Source: Rickettsiales bacterium (lineage in GTDB: Bacteria; Pseudomonadota; Alphaproteobacteria; Rs-D84; CACZYB01). Taken from it: DNA of 55,832 nucleotides. Positions 48,652 through 55,832 of the stretch are shown here, one piece after another. The stretch is taken from positions 1-55,832 of the forward strand of contig JAISGI010000019.1 in assembly GCA_031263095.1 (NCBI GenBank), in the 5' to 3' direction. The notes under the pieces were generated by a model. That model was not told the DNA's origin, did no database searches, and saw nothing but the letters and a program-made list of their open reading frames with translations. The position numbers and the translations under genes are program-made. The number at the start of each line of letters is the position of its first letter. Positions within the stretch are counted from its first letter, which is position 1.

Positions 48652-48725
48652 TGGCAGGGGTAGAAGGAATCGAACCCTCATCCTTGGTTTTGGAGACCAG
48701 TACTCTACCACTGAGCTATACCCCT
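48652..48725 (-). tRNA. tRNA-Trp (anticodon CCA)
   Basis: Acceptor AGGGGTA/TACCCCT, D arm GCTCAGTGGTAGAGT, anticodon loop CTCCAAA giving CCA, T-loop TTCGATT, discriminator G, encoded CCA (48654-48652). The tRNA-Trp then secE order is common in bacteria. Confidence 0.97.
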
Positions 48726-48878
48726 AACTCACTGATTTTACACATTTTCGACTGGCCAGCCTGCCAAAGTAGCAAAATGATAGCCGACAACCGCCGCAAA
48801 ATCAAGCAAAATCTTGATAGGCAGGATACAGGAATGGTTTTGCATTTGCAAGCTAAAAGAAAATGTTGATTTCCGCTA

Positions 48879-48907
48879 TTTACAACGCCCGATTTTTATG
48901 CTATACT
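48879..48907 (+). promoter_or_regulatory. Promoter of outer-membrane protein operon
   Basis: TTTACA (48879-48884), 17-bp spacer, TATACT (48902-48907); then AAGGAG before ATG 48929. Confidence 0.75.
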
Positions 48908-48928
48908 ACACCGTAAGGAGAAGAGGTT

Positions 48929-50485
48929 ATGAGTATAAAAGTCAAGGCTGCTCTGGCATTTATGGCATTCGCAGCGATACCGCCTGGCGTGAGCGCCCAG
49001 GGAACAAGCGACTATTACGACTCTTTCTACAGCGATTATTACAAGTCATATCCCGTCGCGAACAAGCCTCAGGCCCTATCTCCAAGCTTGCCGCGGAATA
49101 TGGAGTTTGTCTCGCCCGGCTCCGTCCCGGCCCAGGATGTGGGCAGAGCCGCGCCGCTTGCGACCCCTGTCGCAGCAATTCAGGAACCCGCGCCCATGGG
49201 CGCGCCGACACAGGCGGGCCAGCCGGTGATAACGAAAAAGCAGGTAACCTACAAACCGCCCTCCGAGGTGGATTCGCACTACAAAAGCGTAACCCACGAC
49301 ACCAAGACTTGGGATGTCGAACTTCTATACCAGCAGGGCTGGGGCCAGTTCAGCTTCCTTATGGACGTCGGCTCGATTCTCAACTGGGACGAGTCCAGCA
49401 ACAACCAGGCGATAGTAAGGCTCTCTAGGGACTTCCTGTTCAAGAACCGCCAGATTGTGTTCAGCGCCTCGTTCGGCCAGGGAAAGCTTACCACCGACCG
49501 CACCTCGGACGACGATATTTTCAACGAGCTCCACCTGATTTCCCTTGGAAAAGGAAACGCTAACCTCCAGGATTGGTCGGTAAGCTTGGGTCTTCGCAAT
49601 TGGACGCGCTGGGCCGGCTGGGACATCACGCCGATGATCGGCCTCAAAAAGAAAATTCAGAAGTTCGAGATGTACGACCACGTAGCCCCCGCGCCGTTCT
49701 ACTTCGAGGCGCTCTGCTACGAGGATGACTACGGCACCTGCGCCGACATCGACCTTACCAACATCGACGGCATAGACTACTCGGATCTGGTATATATATA
49801 TGACGATGAAGGCGAATACTGGTACGTCGACATGTCGGCCGAAGATCAGGCGTATTATAACGAGGGCGGCGCCCTCCTGACCATTCCCGGCTGGGGCTAC
49901 GACGCCGAAGCAGACGCGGACGTCGAAAACATGTTCTATGGCATGCTTATACCCGAGGACGACTTCTGCTATTACACGGTGCTTGGCGACTACGCTTGCC
50001 TAGCGAACGAGGATAACTCGATTCTCTACGCTTTCGGCGGCGTGTCCAGCCTGAACGAGCAGTGGGGCATAACGCACATTTATTATGTCACGTGGTACGG
50101 CCCTTTCCTCGGCATGAATTTCGAACGGGCTATATCGCCGCGCGAGCTGGTCAATGTGTACCTCGAGCTTTACAGGCCGAAATATACCGTCTGGGGCAAC
50201 TGGCCCAACCGCGACGACTGGATGCACGACCCGTCCTTCTACGACAAGGGCTCCGACGCTTGGGGCTACCTGGTCGAGCTGAAATACAAATATATGTTCA
50301 AGCCCGGCGCGGAATTCATAATCGGCGCCAACTGGGAGTATATAAAGGTTGAAAACGCCGACACGACGCTGTTCTTCGCCGACGGCCGCGGCATGCTCGC
50401 GGGCGAGGAGTTCATACCAAACTCGATATTGCACGCAAGATGGTACAACGTCGCAGTCTTCGCGGGCCTAGGGTTCAAGCTATGA
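48929..50485 (+). CDS. Predicted outer-membrane beta-barrel protein
   Basis: A 518-aa exported protein not assigned to a family. Signal peptide MSIKVKAALAFMAFAAIPPGVSA. A Pro/Ala-rich, Tyr-rich stretch (about 24-110) is followed by many alternating strands with aromatic ends (WDVELLYQQGWGQFSFLMDV, DFLFKNRQIVFSASFGQGKL, VNVYLELYRPKYTVWGNWPN) and the C-terminal LHARWYNVAVFAGLGFKL, ending in an aromatic-x-hydrophobic pattern as in outer-membrane barrels. A long acidic insertion (about 250-340, DDEGEYWYVDMSAEDQ) would be an exposed loop. Overlaps the next gene's start (ATGATGA). Confidence 0.8.
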   Translation: MSIKVKAALAFMAFAAIPPGVSAQGTSDYYDSFYSDYYKSYPVANKPQALSPSLPRNMEFVSPGSVPAQDVGRAAPLATPVAAIQEPAPMGAPTQAGQPVITKKQVTYKPPSEVDSHYKSVTHDTKTWDVELLYQQGWGQFSFLMDVGSILNWDESSNNQAIVRLSRDFLFKNRQIVFSASFGQGKLTTDRTSDDDIFNELHLISLGKGNANLQDWSVSLGLRNWTRWAGWDITPMIGLKKKIQKFEMYDHVAPAPFYFEALCYEDDYGTCADIDLTNIDGIDYSDLVYIYDDEGEYWYVDMSAEDQAYYNEGGALLTIPGWGYDAEADADVENMFYGMLIPEDDFCYYTVLGDYACLANEDNSILYAFGGVSSLNEQWGITHIYYVTWYGPFLGMNFERAISPRELVNVYLELYRPKYTVWGNWPNRDDWMHDPSFYDKGSDAWGYLVELKYKYMFKPGAEFIIGANWEYIKVENADTTLFFADGRGMLAGEEFIPNSILHARWYNVAVFAGLGFKL

Positions 50486-52536
50486 TGAGGCGGACACTGA
50501 CATCGCTGTCTCTGCTCCTGCTGGCCTCGACGCCGGCCGTTTCCGCGCCGAAGAAGTCGAACAAGGCCGAAATGCTCGAGGCCGCGCGCGCCGCGAAAAA
50601 AGGTGGAAAGCCCAAGACTGCGGCCCGCCCGCCGGCGAACTCGAACAAGCCGACCACGGCCGCCGCTGCGACCACTACGAAACGCGACTTCAAGGGCAAT
50701 ACCCAGGTCGAGGTCGATACGATAGCCAGCGACTTGATGAGCATGTGCCTCTCCTCACGCTGCGACGGCGACATAGCGTACAGCAACTGCTTCACGAAAG
50801 AAAAGATGGAAACGGTAATAGCCTCCGATTCAACATGCAAGGCACTGATGTCCGAGGCGACCTCGCCCCAGACGGCACAACTGATAAAAACCGAAACCTG
50901 GCGCCAGATGCAGCGCAGGTTCGAAAGCGCTTGCTCGAACGCCAATGGGACAATCCAGAACGGCGAGTGCATGATAAAGATTTGCTACAGGGCGACTGTC
51001 CCTCCTGGCGCGGGCGAAGGCGGGCCGATACAGAATTGCAAGCCGATGAGGATAGGCACGAACGTTATGTGCAGCTATACTACGTTCGGGTTCAGCGAAG
51101 GCGATATGGAATTCAAAGCCAAGGCCACCGCCGAGCAGGAAGCCGCCAAAATCGCCGCCACCATGACCCTCATCACCGGCGGTATCGAGGCCGGCATGAA
51201 CGTGGTCACTATGATTAAAACCTCCGCCGAGCTAAAGAATGCGAGTAAAGGCGAAGGAGATATTATATACTTCTTCAGTAATAAAGGTATTAGCGAAGGA
51301 AAAACATGCCTTACTAAAACCTACGATAAGGAAATTGTGAAAAACGGATGTGAGGGCTACGACAACGACGAGCCGGATAATGATGAAGGTGGAAAATTCT
51401 GCTCGAAAAAAACATCCTCTTACAATACTTATGAAAAGATTTGTAAAGGGGAAACGACTACAGGCGCGCTAGGGGGAGGGGACAGCAACGATGATATGCC
51501 CTCATGCAATGATACAACATATAGCGAAAGTGAAGAATTCGATACGGCTTCTCCATATCAAAATGGGAAATCATGCTGGGTATTCATAAAGAACTCGAGC
51601 GAGCTTGCAAAAACAAACAAGGCTAACGAGCTTGTAAGGAAGTTCGGAGCCATGAACAACCCCGAGGTGGAAGAAGCACGCGAACGCGTCAATATGATGA
51701 ATGCGATAGGCGCGCAAACAACGGCCGGTATGTACGCGCAGGGACTTGGAAGCACGTTTAGCAGTAGTGGCGGTTCTGAGGACTGTGCAACGGCAAGAAG
51801 CATTTATGCGACCAACAACACCTTGCTCAACGAAGTAAATACTTATAACTCCCAGAACCCCTCTGAAAAGTTGAATCCAGGCACCTGTAAGCAAACGGGC
51901 ACAAAGGTTGGGAACGGTTTCGAGTACACTTGCCTGACACAAGCCACTACCGCTAACGCCTGCAAATTCGAAAAGAATAGGTATGTCAAGATAAACACTG
52001 ACGCTGGTACATATGCTTCGACCTATTCATATAAGTATATATGTACGGGTGATTGCAATGATTGTACAGTACAAAATACGCCAATAGATCATATGAAATA
52101 TAATAGTCTTTCTGCTGCCAATAAAAAATGCTATGAGGTACAAGGGACTGCTACAGCAGGCGGAGCGACAAATATTATGAATATGTCCTACGACATAAAG
52201 CAGATGAATAATGAAATAAAGACGCTTACCAAAGAGGATAGAAAAACTATATGGGAAGCCGAGCGTGCAGAAGCCCAATACAACGAGAACCAGAAAAAAA
52301 TAAAAGAAAAGAACGAAGAGATAGCCTCCCTCAAAGCCCAAAAGGAAGCCTCTATGTCTGCAGCTATACAGGGTGGAATGAATACTGTTCTAAACGGAGG
52401 TCTGGCTCTTTCCACTGCCAATAAGGCCATAGAGGCCAACCGCGGCCTGCGTACCGGCATGTGCTGGGTGGGCGAACCCTCCAAAGGACTCCAGTTTGCC
52501 ACAGAGGGTCAGGCCAAGGCTGTCGGCTGGAGATAG
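50482..52536 (+). CDS. Secreted Ala/Lys-linker protein with AT-rich mosaic middle
   Basis: An exported protein of about 684 aa. Signal peptide (RRTLTSLSLLLLASTPAVSA), a basic Ala/Lys/Thr linker (22-68), then a Cys-containing body with about 24 Cys. A hydrophobic helix pair lies near 220-245 (IAATMTLITGGIEAGMNVVT). A long charged coiled coil occupies about 575-640 (IKQMNNEIKTLTKEDRKTIW), and the end carries GTGMCWVGEP-like sequence. From about 51240 to 52400 the base use turns clearly AT-rich compared with both ends, suggesting replacement of the middle by recombination. The start overlaps the barrel gene, so both are one operon and may form a surface complex. The 3' end overlaps the ABC permease gene by 28 nt. 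Confidence 0.82.
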   Translation: MMRRTLTSLSLLLLASTPAVSAPKKSNKAEMLEAARAAKKGGKPKTAARPPANSNKPTTAAAATTTKRDFKGNTQVEVDTIASDLMSMCLSSRCDGDIAYSNCFTKEKMETVIASDSTCKALMSEATSPQTAQLIKTETWRQMQRRFESACSNANGTIQNGECMIKICYRATVPPGAGEGGPIQNCKPMRIGTNVMCSYTTFGFSEGDMEFKAKATAEQEAAKIAATMTLITGGIEAGMNVVTMIKTSAELKNASKGEGDIIYFFSNKGISEGKTCLTKTYDKEIVKNGCEGYDNDEPDNDEGGKFCSKKTSSYNTYEKICKGETTTGALGGGDSNDDMPSCNDTTYSESEEFDTASPYQNGKSCWVFIKNSSELAKTNKANELVRKFGAMNNPEVEEARERVNMMNAIGAQTTAGMYAQGLGSTFSSSGGSEDCATARSIYATNNTLLNEVNTYNSQNPSEKLNPGTCKQTGTKVGNGFEYTCLTQATTANACKFEKNRYVKINTDAGTYASTYSYKYICTGDCNDCTVQNTPIDHMKYNSLSAANKKCYEVQGTATAGGATNIMNMSYDIKQMNNEIKTLTKEDRKTIWEAERAEAQYNENQKKIKEKNEEIASLKAQKEASMSAAIQGGMNTVLNGGLALSTANKAIEANRGLRTGMCWVGEPSKGLQFATEGQAKAVGWR

Positions 52537-53417
52537 CTGATTACGAAAATCGCCCCCATGGCAAGCGCGATTCCCCATACTATAGCGGGCCCGGTCGCAA
52601 GGTCGAAGTAGAACGAGGCAAACAATCCGCCGACAAGCCCCGCCATTGCTCCCGCATACTCAAGCGCCCTGCGCCGGAACTTGCCCCGCACGAAATACGT
52701 TCCGACCGCAGGAAAGACAAGCGACGCGAACACAAGATACACCCCGCAAAGCTGGACTGACACCGTTATGACCGCCGCGATGACAGGATAGAACCACCGC
52801 CCAAGGAACAGCGAGGGCTTTGAGTAGACAAGCGCCGCCGCGACAATGAAAATCCCGCCCGAAAACAAAATCCTGCCCCAATCCGCAAGCAAAAGCTGCC
52901 CGGACAGGATATTGTTTATATGCTCCGCCCCGTGCGGATTGACGCTAAGCACAAGCAGGACGAACGCGGTCGAAAGCACGAACGTGCAGCCTATCGCAAC
53001 CTCGTTCCACTTGATAAGCGAAACCCCTACGGCAAGGCGCACAACCTCCGGCGGCGCGTCCTGCAACGACGGGGCAAGCATAAGCGAGGTCGAACTTGGC
53101 TTGACTGCCGCCAACTGTTTTCCCTGCGCATTGCCGCGCCCGTCGTTTATGGCTTTCTCAATATCGACATGCTTTCGCTCGAGCCATTTGAAAAGCAGCG
53201 CACCCAAAAACGCGAAGAAAAACGCGCTCGCCTGCGTGGCGAAAAAAGGCATGCCGAGCACCTCCGCGAATATCGCGCCCATCGCCGCAAGCTGGGCAAG
53301 CGACAGGTCTATGAATACGGCGCCGCGCCGCAATACCTCGCGCCCAAGCGGCACATGTATAAGCAGCATAAGCGCGCCGGCCACGAACGCGGGCACAAGT
53401 ATCGCGATGTCGCCCAT
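52509..53417 (-). CDS. Zinc/manganese-type ABC transporter permease
   Basis: A 302-aa polytopic membrane protein of the ZnuB/MntB (ABC-3) family with about eight hydrophobic segments (LVPAFVAGALMLLIHVPLGR, LAAMGAIFAEVLGM, IGCTFVLSTAFVLLVLSV, LCGVYLVFASLVFPAVGTYF). A charged loop in the middle (ERKHVDIEKAINDGRG) is in the family's cytoplasmic position. It imports the metal presented by the binding protein encoded just upstream, one base away. The cognate ATPase is not adjacent. Confidence 0.88.
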   Translation of the reverse strand: MGDIAILVPAFVAGALMLLIHVPLGREVLRRGAVFIDLSLAQLAAMGAIFAEVLGMPFFATQASAFFFAFLGALLFKWLERKHVDIEKAINDGRGNAQGKQLAAVKPSSTSLMLAPSLQDAPPEVVRLAVGVSLIKWNEVAIGCTFVLSTAFVLLVLSVNPHGAEHINNILSGQLLLADWGRILFSGGIFIVAAALVYSKPSLFLGRWFYPVIAAVITVSVQLCGVYLVFASLVFPAVGTYFVRGKFRRRALEYAGAMAGLVGGLFASFYFDLATGPAIVWGIALAMGAIFVISYLQPTALA

Positions 53418-53418
53418 G

Positions 53419-54231
53419 TCATTCCCCTTTCATTGCCTTGATTGTGTTCTCGAAAAGCGCATACAAATCGGCCGCGCCCTCTCCAACGGTAAAGGGAAGC
53501 TTATAGGCGGGCTTGCCAGTCTTTTCGGCAAGCCATTTCGCCGCATCGGGATTCTCGAACGGAGCATATAGTATAATGTCCGCTTCGATTCCGACAAGTT
53601 GCGACAGGTGCGCCGCAGTCGGAGGAATTCCCGGCTTCGGCTCAAGGTTTCCAACCTCGTCCATCCCAAGCCACACAAAAAGATACGCCATGTTTTTATG
53701 GTGTGTAATCGCGCGCTTGCCGCGAAGGTTTTTTGCCTGAGCCTCCCATTTTTTCATCGCCGTCGACCACTTTTTCTTGAACGGCTCCGCTTCCACGCCA
53801 AGCCGCGCCGCAATCGCATCTGCAATAGGCAAAATGTTGCGCGGATCAAGGTGGACATGAGGATTTCCCTCAGGATGGACGTCTCCATGTGAACGGCTGA
53901 CGACAGCGGGCTTTTCAAGCATGTCCACGTAATTCGCGGCATAAAGGACGTCGGAATCGCTCCTTCCCACCTTCTGCAAAAGCACGGGAAGCCAACCAAT
54001 CTCAAGCTCCGCGCCGGTGCAGATTATCACGTCGGCATTGCGCACGCGGGCGATAAGCGACGGCTTCGCGCTTATGACATGCGGATCTTGAAGCGCGGTC
54101 GTGGCGGAGTATATGTCCGCCGCCGGGTCAAGCTCCTGGACAAGCGCCGCCCATTCCGGCTCGCACGTGAAGACACTCTTGGCAAAAACAATGCCGGGCA
54201 AAAGCAGGAATATAAATAGAAACTTTTTCAT
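53419..54231 (-). CDS. Zinc/manganese-type substrate-binding protein
   Basis: A 270-aa periplasmic binding protein of the ZnuA (cluster A-I) family. Signal peptide MKKFLFIFLLLPGIVFA. Metal-ligand histidines are visible in LQDPHVISAKPS, GNPHVHLDPRN and ITHHKNMAYLF; the extra histidines in HGDVHPEGNPHVH form a short His-rich loop, which favours zinc. A late acidic ligand probably lies in ADIILYAPFENPDA. Lies between the porin-like and permease genes as part of the uptake cluster. Confidence 0.9.
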   Translation of the reverse strand: MKKFLFIFLLLPGIVFAKSVFTCEPEWAALVQELDPAADIYSATTALQDPHVISAKPSLIARVRNADVIICTGAELEIGWLPVLLQKVGRSDSDVLYAANYVDMLEKPAVVSRSHGDVHPEGNPHVHLDPRNILPIADAIAARLGVEAEPFKKKWSTAMKKWEAQAKNLRGKRAITHHKNMAYLFVWLGMDEVGNLEPKPGIPPTAAHLSQLVGIEADIILYAPFENPDAAKWLAEKTGKPAYKLPFTVGEGAADLYALFENTIKAMKGE

Positions 54232-54240
54232 ATTGCCTCC

Positions 54241-55185
54241 TTAAAAGTTGTGCGCTGCATGCGCGCCCATCGAAACGGTGTATTGGAGCATGGCTCGCGA
54301 TTCGTCGCCGAATCCATATTGCAGACGGAAACGCCCGAACTCGCTCGTATTGTATTCAAGCATGGCGACATGCTCGTCCGTACGCTCGTCGGACAAAATC
54401 GCGGAATACATGTATCCGCCGCGCCAACGCTCGGCCCACTTGTACGTCGCAGCAGCATAAAATCCGCTGTCGACTTCTTGGCGCCGTACATATTCGCCGT
54501 AAAGCGAGGCCTCGGTTTCCTTGCTGTTCCCGTTTGGCGAATACGAATATTTGAAATCCGCCCCGACGAATTTTTGCTCAGGTTCAATGAACCCGAATTC
54601 ATCCTCGACTTCGCCCCTGTGATAATAGGACGCGCCAAGCCGCCAGGCATGCGCGTTTCCGCCGCCGATTCGGACGTATGCCGTAAGGTCGTTTTGCCCG
54701 AACGCTCCACCGCCAATCTCGCTGTAAAGCGCGCTCGGCAAGACTACGGAAGCCTGCACTCCGTCCGCATTAAAGAATCCCTCGGAGCCGAAATAGTCCC
54801 TCATGACAAGCGGTCGGAGCGCAAAGTCGTCCGTATGCCGGTGCTTTTCGTTCAGGTATCCGAATATCGGAAGCATGCGACCAATGCTCAAAGTCAAGCC
54901 GTTTTCAAGCGAGGTCGTACGTATGAACGCCTCCTCGATTTCCGCTGCTTCGTCGTCTTTTAGTGCCACTGTAAAGTTGCCTTTAAGGTACGGGTCTATA
55001 TCCGCGTTGATGTTCAGCTCCGACTCGCCTATAGAAAAGCCTTTCGGAATTTCGTCGTTTTCCCTGTCCGCCAAAAATCCGTTCAGGACAAGGCCTATAT
55101 TGGGGTTGAGCGGCTTGACAGTATCGGCGGCGTTGGCCCGTACGGCCGCCGCAAGCGCCAGCATGGCGCAAAGGTATTTTCGCAT
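54241..55185 (-). CDS. Porin-like outer-membrane protein of the zinc cluster
   Basis: A 314-aa exported protein. Signal peptide MRKYLCAMLALAAAVRANA. Alternating strands with aromatic girdles (NIGLVLNGFLADRENDEIPK, LTLSIGRMLPIFGYLNEKHR, FRLQYGFGDESRAMLQYTVS) and the C-terminal aromatic HNF identify a beta-barrel. The NPxIGLVLxGFL start and IGRMLPxFGYLNExHxH segment recall porin-like proteins found beside znuA genes. Probably lets zinc cross the outer membrane; placed 9 nt upstream of the binding-protein gene. Confidence 0.78.
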   Translation of the reverse strand: MRKYLCAMLALAAAVRANAADTVKPLNPNIGLVLNGFLADRENDEIPKGFSIGESELNINADIDPYLKGNFTVALKDDEAAEIEEAFIRTTSLENGLTLSIGRMLPIFGYLNEKHRHTDDFALRPLVMRDYFGSEGFFNADGVQASVVLPSALYSEIGGGAFGQNDLTAYVRIGGGNAHAWRLGASYYHRGEVEDEFGFIEPEQKFVGADFKYSYSPNGNSKETEASLYGEYVRRQEVDSGFYAAATYKWAERWRGGYMYSAILSDERTDEHVAMLEYNTSEFGRFRLQYGFGDESRAMLQYTVSMGAHAAHNF

Positions 55186-55224
55186 TTCATACTCCTTGTT
55201 GCGTGATTCGATTGTAGTGTGAGG

Positions 55225-55497
55225 TCAAATCGACGCAGGCGGAGCGGTGGAAAAGTAATCGTGCGGACATCCGTCCGCGACAAAATACTCAAGCTCTATA
55301 GGGGCAAGCTCCGCCAAACGCGAAACGGGCACGGGCGCTTCGACTTCGGACGGCGCACCGGCAGCGGTATCGCTTATGAAGTGGCACAGCTCGCAGTCGT
55401 TGTGGTACGCATCGTCGTCCATATGGATATGCGCCGCCGCAGCCATCTGAACGGCCAGGAACGCTATAACGAAGAAATGTGCAAATGCTTTCCTCAT
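55225..55497 (-). CDS. Small secreted His/Cys metal-binding protein
   Basis: A 90-aa protein starting at ATG 55497. Signal peptide MRKAFAHFFVIAFLAVQMAAA, then HIHMDDDAYHNDCELCHFIS with five His and a CxxC, a likely zinc or copper site, and a later DGCPHDYF. It resembles short DUF2946/CopL-like metal-binding proteins. First gene of the metal-uptake cluster; 40 nt before the porin-like gene. ATG is 8 nt after the -10 box, so near-leaderless. The in-frame extension upstream lies in the promoter. Confidence 0.75.
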   Translation of the reverse strand: MRKAFAHFFVIAFLAVQMAAAAHIHMDDDAYHNDCELCHFISDTAAGAPSEVEAPVPVSRLAELAPIELEYFVADGCPHDYFSTAPPASI

Positions 55498-55505
55498 GGC
55501 TTGGT

Positions 55506-55533
55506 ATTCTAAGGCATGCCGCGCAGATTGCAA
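55506..55533 (-). promoter_or_regulatory. Promoter of the metal-uptake cluster
   Basis: TTGCAA (55533-55528), 16-bp spacer, TAGAAT (55511-55506), 8 nt to ATG 55497. I see no clear Zur box. Confidence 0.6.
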
Positions 55534-55555
55534 TTTATTTTTTCTGGAAAATTCC

Positions 55556-55584
55556 TTGGCAATTTCCATTTGCTCAGGTATAAT
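55556..55584 (+). promoter_or_regulatory. addB promoter (leaderless)
   Basis: TTGGCA (55556-55561), 17-bp spacer, TATAAT (55579-55584), 6 nt to ATG 55591. Confidence 0.8.
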
Positions 55585-55590
55585 TTCATC

Positions 55591-55832
55591 ATGAAACGAG
55601 TTTTCGATATACCGCTTTCCACGCCGTTCTTGCCGACCCTGTCCCGGTTTATATTGGACAAGGGAGAATTGTCCGACCAGACCGTACTCCTGCCCACTCG
55701 CCGTGCCTGTCGCGCGTTCAAGGAGGAGCTTCTGCGCGCCTCGGGCGCCAGGGCGATTTTCCTCCCGAAAATCCTGCCGCTTGGCGATGTAGAGGAACCC
55801 GAGGATTTGCCCGATATGGACGCCGATTCGCC
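55591..55832 (+). CDS. addB: Double-strand break repair protein AddB, N-terminal part
   Basis: Only the first 80 codons are in the window; the gene runs off the end. FLPTLSRFILDKGELSDQTV, VLLPTRRACRAFKEELLRAS and IFLPKILPLGDVEEPEDLPD match the start of alphaproteobacterial AddB, the inactivated-helicase/nuclease partner of AddA in recombination repair. Leaderless start. Confidence 0.85.
   Translation, partial: MKRVFDIPLSTPFLPTLSRFILDKGELSDQTVLLPTRRACRAFKEELLRASGARAIFLPKILPLGDVEEPEDLPDMDADS

Noticed and set aside
48651-48869. Plus-strand frame beginning in tRNA-Trp
   Set aside because: The VEGIEPSSLVLETSTLPLSY start is the antisense of tRNA-Trp; no gene signal.

Overview
This window is chromosome from a compact, host-adapted-looking alphaproteobacterium with a Gram-negative envelope. 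Evidence for Alphaproteobacteria: a circularly permuted (two-piece) tmRNA gene, a MipZ-type division-site ATPase, an AddB-type helicase-nuclease start, and LPS genes (kdsD, lptC, waaA, lpxK). The many secreted proteins rich in CPAG-x-YC cysteine repeats or Ala/Arg linkers resemble those of gut alphaproteobacteria of the RF32/Enterousia kind; that placement is inference from protein style only. Gene density is very high: many convergent genes touch or overlap at their 3' ends, and many 5' ends look leaderless (-10 box 6-9 nt before ATG).

Layout. 1-5.5 kb: lon, a small unknown gene, tRNA-Gly, a HAD phosphatase, mipZ, and an unknown gene whose promoter carries a G9 tract. 5.5-8.5 kb: permuted tmRNA, a large cysteine-repeat secreted protein and a small unknown gene. 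8.5-13.7 kb (minus): suhB-like gene, OmpA-like protein, kdsD, lptC; then an M23 peptidase and an HD protein. 13.7-15.5 kb: PNPOx-like protein, sodB, tRNA-Lys, and a QueD-like protein with a structured leader. 15.6-18.8 kb: two secreted Ala/Arg-rich coiled-coil proteins. 19-20.5 kb: a small island (serine recombinase, structured RNA, small secreted protein) between 68-bp direct repeats, followed by terC. 21.5-23.4 kb: two unknown genes, with G9 tracts in the promoter and in one coding sequence. 23.5-29.2 kb: gyrA, tatB, an HNH protein, a TbpB-like lipoprotein (G9 in promoter) and tatC. 29.2-36.4 kb: waaA, sufE/lpxK and alr/murE on two bidirectional promoters; the murE gene is an in-frame tandem MurE-MurE fusion. 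36.4-48.7 kb (minus): tRNA-Trp, secE, nusG, a 59-aa gene, rplK, rplA, rplJ, rplL, a 112-aa gene, rpoB, rpoC. 48.9-55.8 kb: an outer-membrane barrel and a mosaic secreted protein, a zinc-type uptake cluster, and the start of addB.

How it fits together: kdsD/lptC/waaA/lpxK make and move LPS; alr, the tandem MurE and the M23 peptidase act on peptidoglycan; tatB/tatC form part of the twin-arginine translocon; the secE-to-rpoC block is the classical transcription/translation cluster with two extra small genes. The accessory layer is surface-directed and partly built for variation: exact G9 tracts, a resolvase island with a structured RNA, and an AT-rich mosaic segment in a secreted protein.
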